Below, one piece after another: positions 63,526-64,000 of a DNA stretch of 64,000 nucleotides. Source of the DNA: Pseudodesulfovibrio sp. (lineage in GTDB: Bacteria > Desulfobacterota > Desulfovibrionia > Desulfovibrionales > Desulfovibrionaceae); contig JADGEX010000001.1 in assembly GCA_016744135.1 (NCBI GenBank), positions 1,189,029 to 1,253,028 on the forward strand. Reading direction: 5' to 3'. Made by a program: the position numbers and the translations under genes. Numbering within the stretch: position 1 is the stretch's first letter; each line of letters begins with the position of its first letter. Under the pieces are notes generated by a model, which was given only the letters and a program-made list of their open reading frames with translations, was not told the origin of the DNA and made no database searches.

Positions 63526-64000
63526 TGAAACGTTTCAATCATTTTGACGCCACCTCTGTTGAAGAGGCGGTTTCTCTCTTAAACGGTAGTGAAGGCCCGG
63601 CCTACGTCATGGGCGGAGGCAGCGACCTCATGGGTTGCCTCAAGGACAACCTCTGGATGGAGGCCCCCGAACGGATCATCAACCTCAAGACCATCCCCGG
63701 TCTCAAGGAAATCCGCGTAGAAGATGACGGCCTGCACATCGGTGCACTCGTCACCCTAACTGAAGTCGCTGAATCCGACATGGTCAAGGAACAGTGGACC
63801 GGACTGGCCGAAGCGGCTCGCCGCACAGCATCTCCGCTGTTGCGCAACATGGGCACTATCGCCGGTAACATCTGTCAGGAAAACCGCTGCTGGTACTACC
63901 GTTACCCCGACAAAATTGGCGGTCGCATCGACTGCGTACGCAAAGGCGGCAAACGTTGTCTGGCCGTACCCGGCGACCACCGTTTCCACTCCATCTTCGG
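63525..64000 (+). CDS. Molybdenum hydroxylase, FAD subunit with extra Cys loop (3'-partial)
   Basis: The gene runs off the right edge; 158 codons are visible. The FAD-binding PCMH-type fold is clear (YVMGGGSDLMGCLKD, LLRNMGTIAGNICQ). Four Cys (117, 122, 137, 145) lie in an insertion RCWYYR...DCVRKGGKRC. 4-Hydroxybenzoyl-CoA reductase beta subunits carry an extra [4Fe-4S] cluster in a comparable loop, so a reductive, ferredoxin-linked enzyme is a possibility. The ATG overlaps the large-subunit stop (TAATG). Confidence 0.9.
   Translation, partial: MKRFNHFDATSVEEAVSLLNGSEGPAYVMGGGSDLMGCLKDNLWMEAPERIINLKTIPGLKEIRVEDDGLHIGALVTLTEVAESDMVKEQWTGLAEAARRTASPLLRNMGTIAGNICQENRCWYYRYPDKIGGRIDCVRKGGKRCLAVPGDHRFHSIF

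Noticed and set aside
1-64000. CRISPR arrays, insertion sequences, prophage genes, tRNA or rRNA genes
   Set aside because: I looked through all gaps and saw no spaced direct repeats, transposase or integrase genes, or tRNA-like folds ending in CCA.

Overview
The window looks like chromosome of a sulfate-reducing Desulfovibrionaceae bacterium (Desulfovibrio/Pseudodesulfovibrio type), probably marine. This is inferred from gene content: a cysteine-rich 'two-CW'-like histidine kinase, a sigma-54 controlled NifX/DUF5320 cluster, a YedE/TusA/DUF3343 cluster, TauE/SafE and SulP anion carriers, many PAS/Cache sensors and DASS/NhaC carriers. No sequence search was possible. I found no rRNA, tRNA, CRISPR array, insertion sequence or phage gene.

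Region 1 (1-19.8 kb) is a type I secretion and adhesin locus. A giant VCBS/VWA adhesin, entering from the left edge, is followed by a small protein that repeats one adhesin domain and the adhesin's C-terminal style. A TolC-like outer membrane factor comes next. Facing it, a four-gene operon encodes the type I ABC transporter, the HlyD adaptor, a LapG-type periplasmic cysteine protease and a membrane Cache-PAS-HD-GYP protein with destroyed catalytic motifs. This reads as a Lap-like adhesin retention/release system in which a dead HD-GYP protein may stand where LapD stands in Pseudomonas. It is the most interesting system in the window.

Region 2 (19.9-30.1 kb) has a YgiQ-type radical SAM gene. 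A signalling operon follows (PhnD-like lipoprotein, histidine kinase, receiver, PEP-synthase-like protein, phosphatase/YkgJ fusion), then a PH-like membrane protein and an unknown membrane protein.

Region 3 (30.1-37.1 kb) is sulfur/selenium related. TauE/SafE and a four-cluster ferredoxin diverge from a cytoplasmic molybdopterin oxidoreductase across an intergenic region with two CRP/FNR-type palindromes. An operon YedE-TusA-DUF3343-carbohydrate-kinase-like follows.

Region 4 (37.1-42.4 kb) carries arsC behind a 9-bp palindrome, a small Phe-rich ORF followed by attenuator-like hairpins, a DASS carrier, a glycosyltransferase and an NhaC antiporter.

Region 5 (42.5-49.8 kb) is a seven-gene operon tetR-sulP-(cytidylate-kinase-like/BON/receiver)-histidine kinase-receiver-degenerate kinase-receiver. 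It is read from a consensus promoter bracketed by two matching TetR-type operators.

Region 6 (50-56.1 kb) has an APC permease behind a structured leader. A sigma-54 activator and a sigma-54 promoter with an upstream palindrome then precede NifX-like, DUF5320, CGGC-like, PocR and unknown small genes. Region 7 (56.2-57.4 kb) holds TSCPD and YitT genes.

Region 8 (57.7-64 kb) holds a second sigma-54 activator, two GAGTC-N6-GACTC upstream sites, a -24/-12 promoter, an EamA transporter and a three-subunit molybdenum hydroxylase. The last subunit runs off the right edge.
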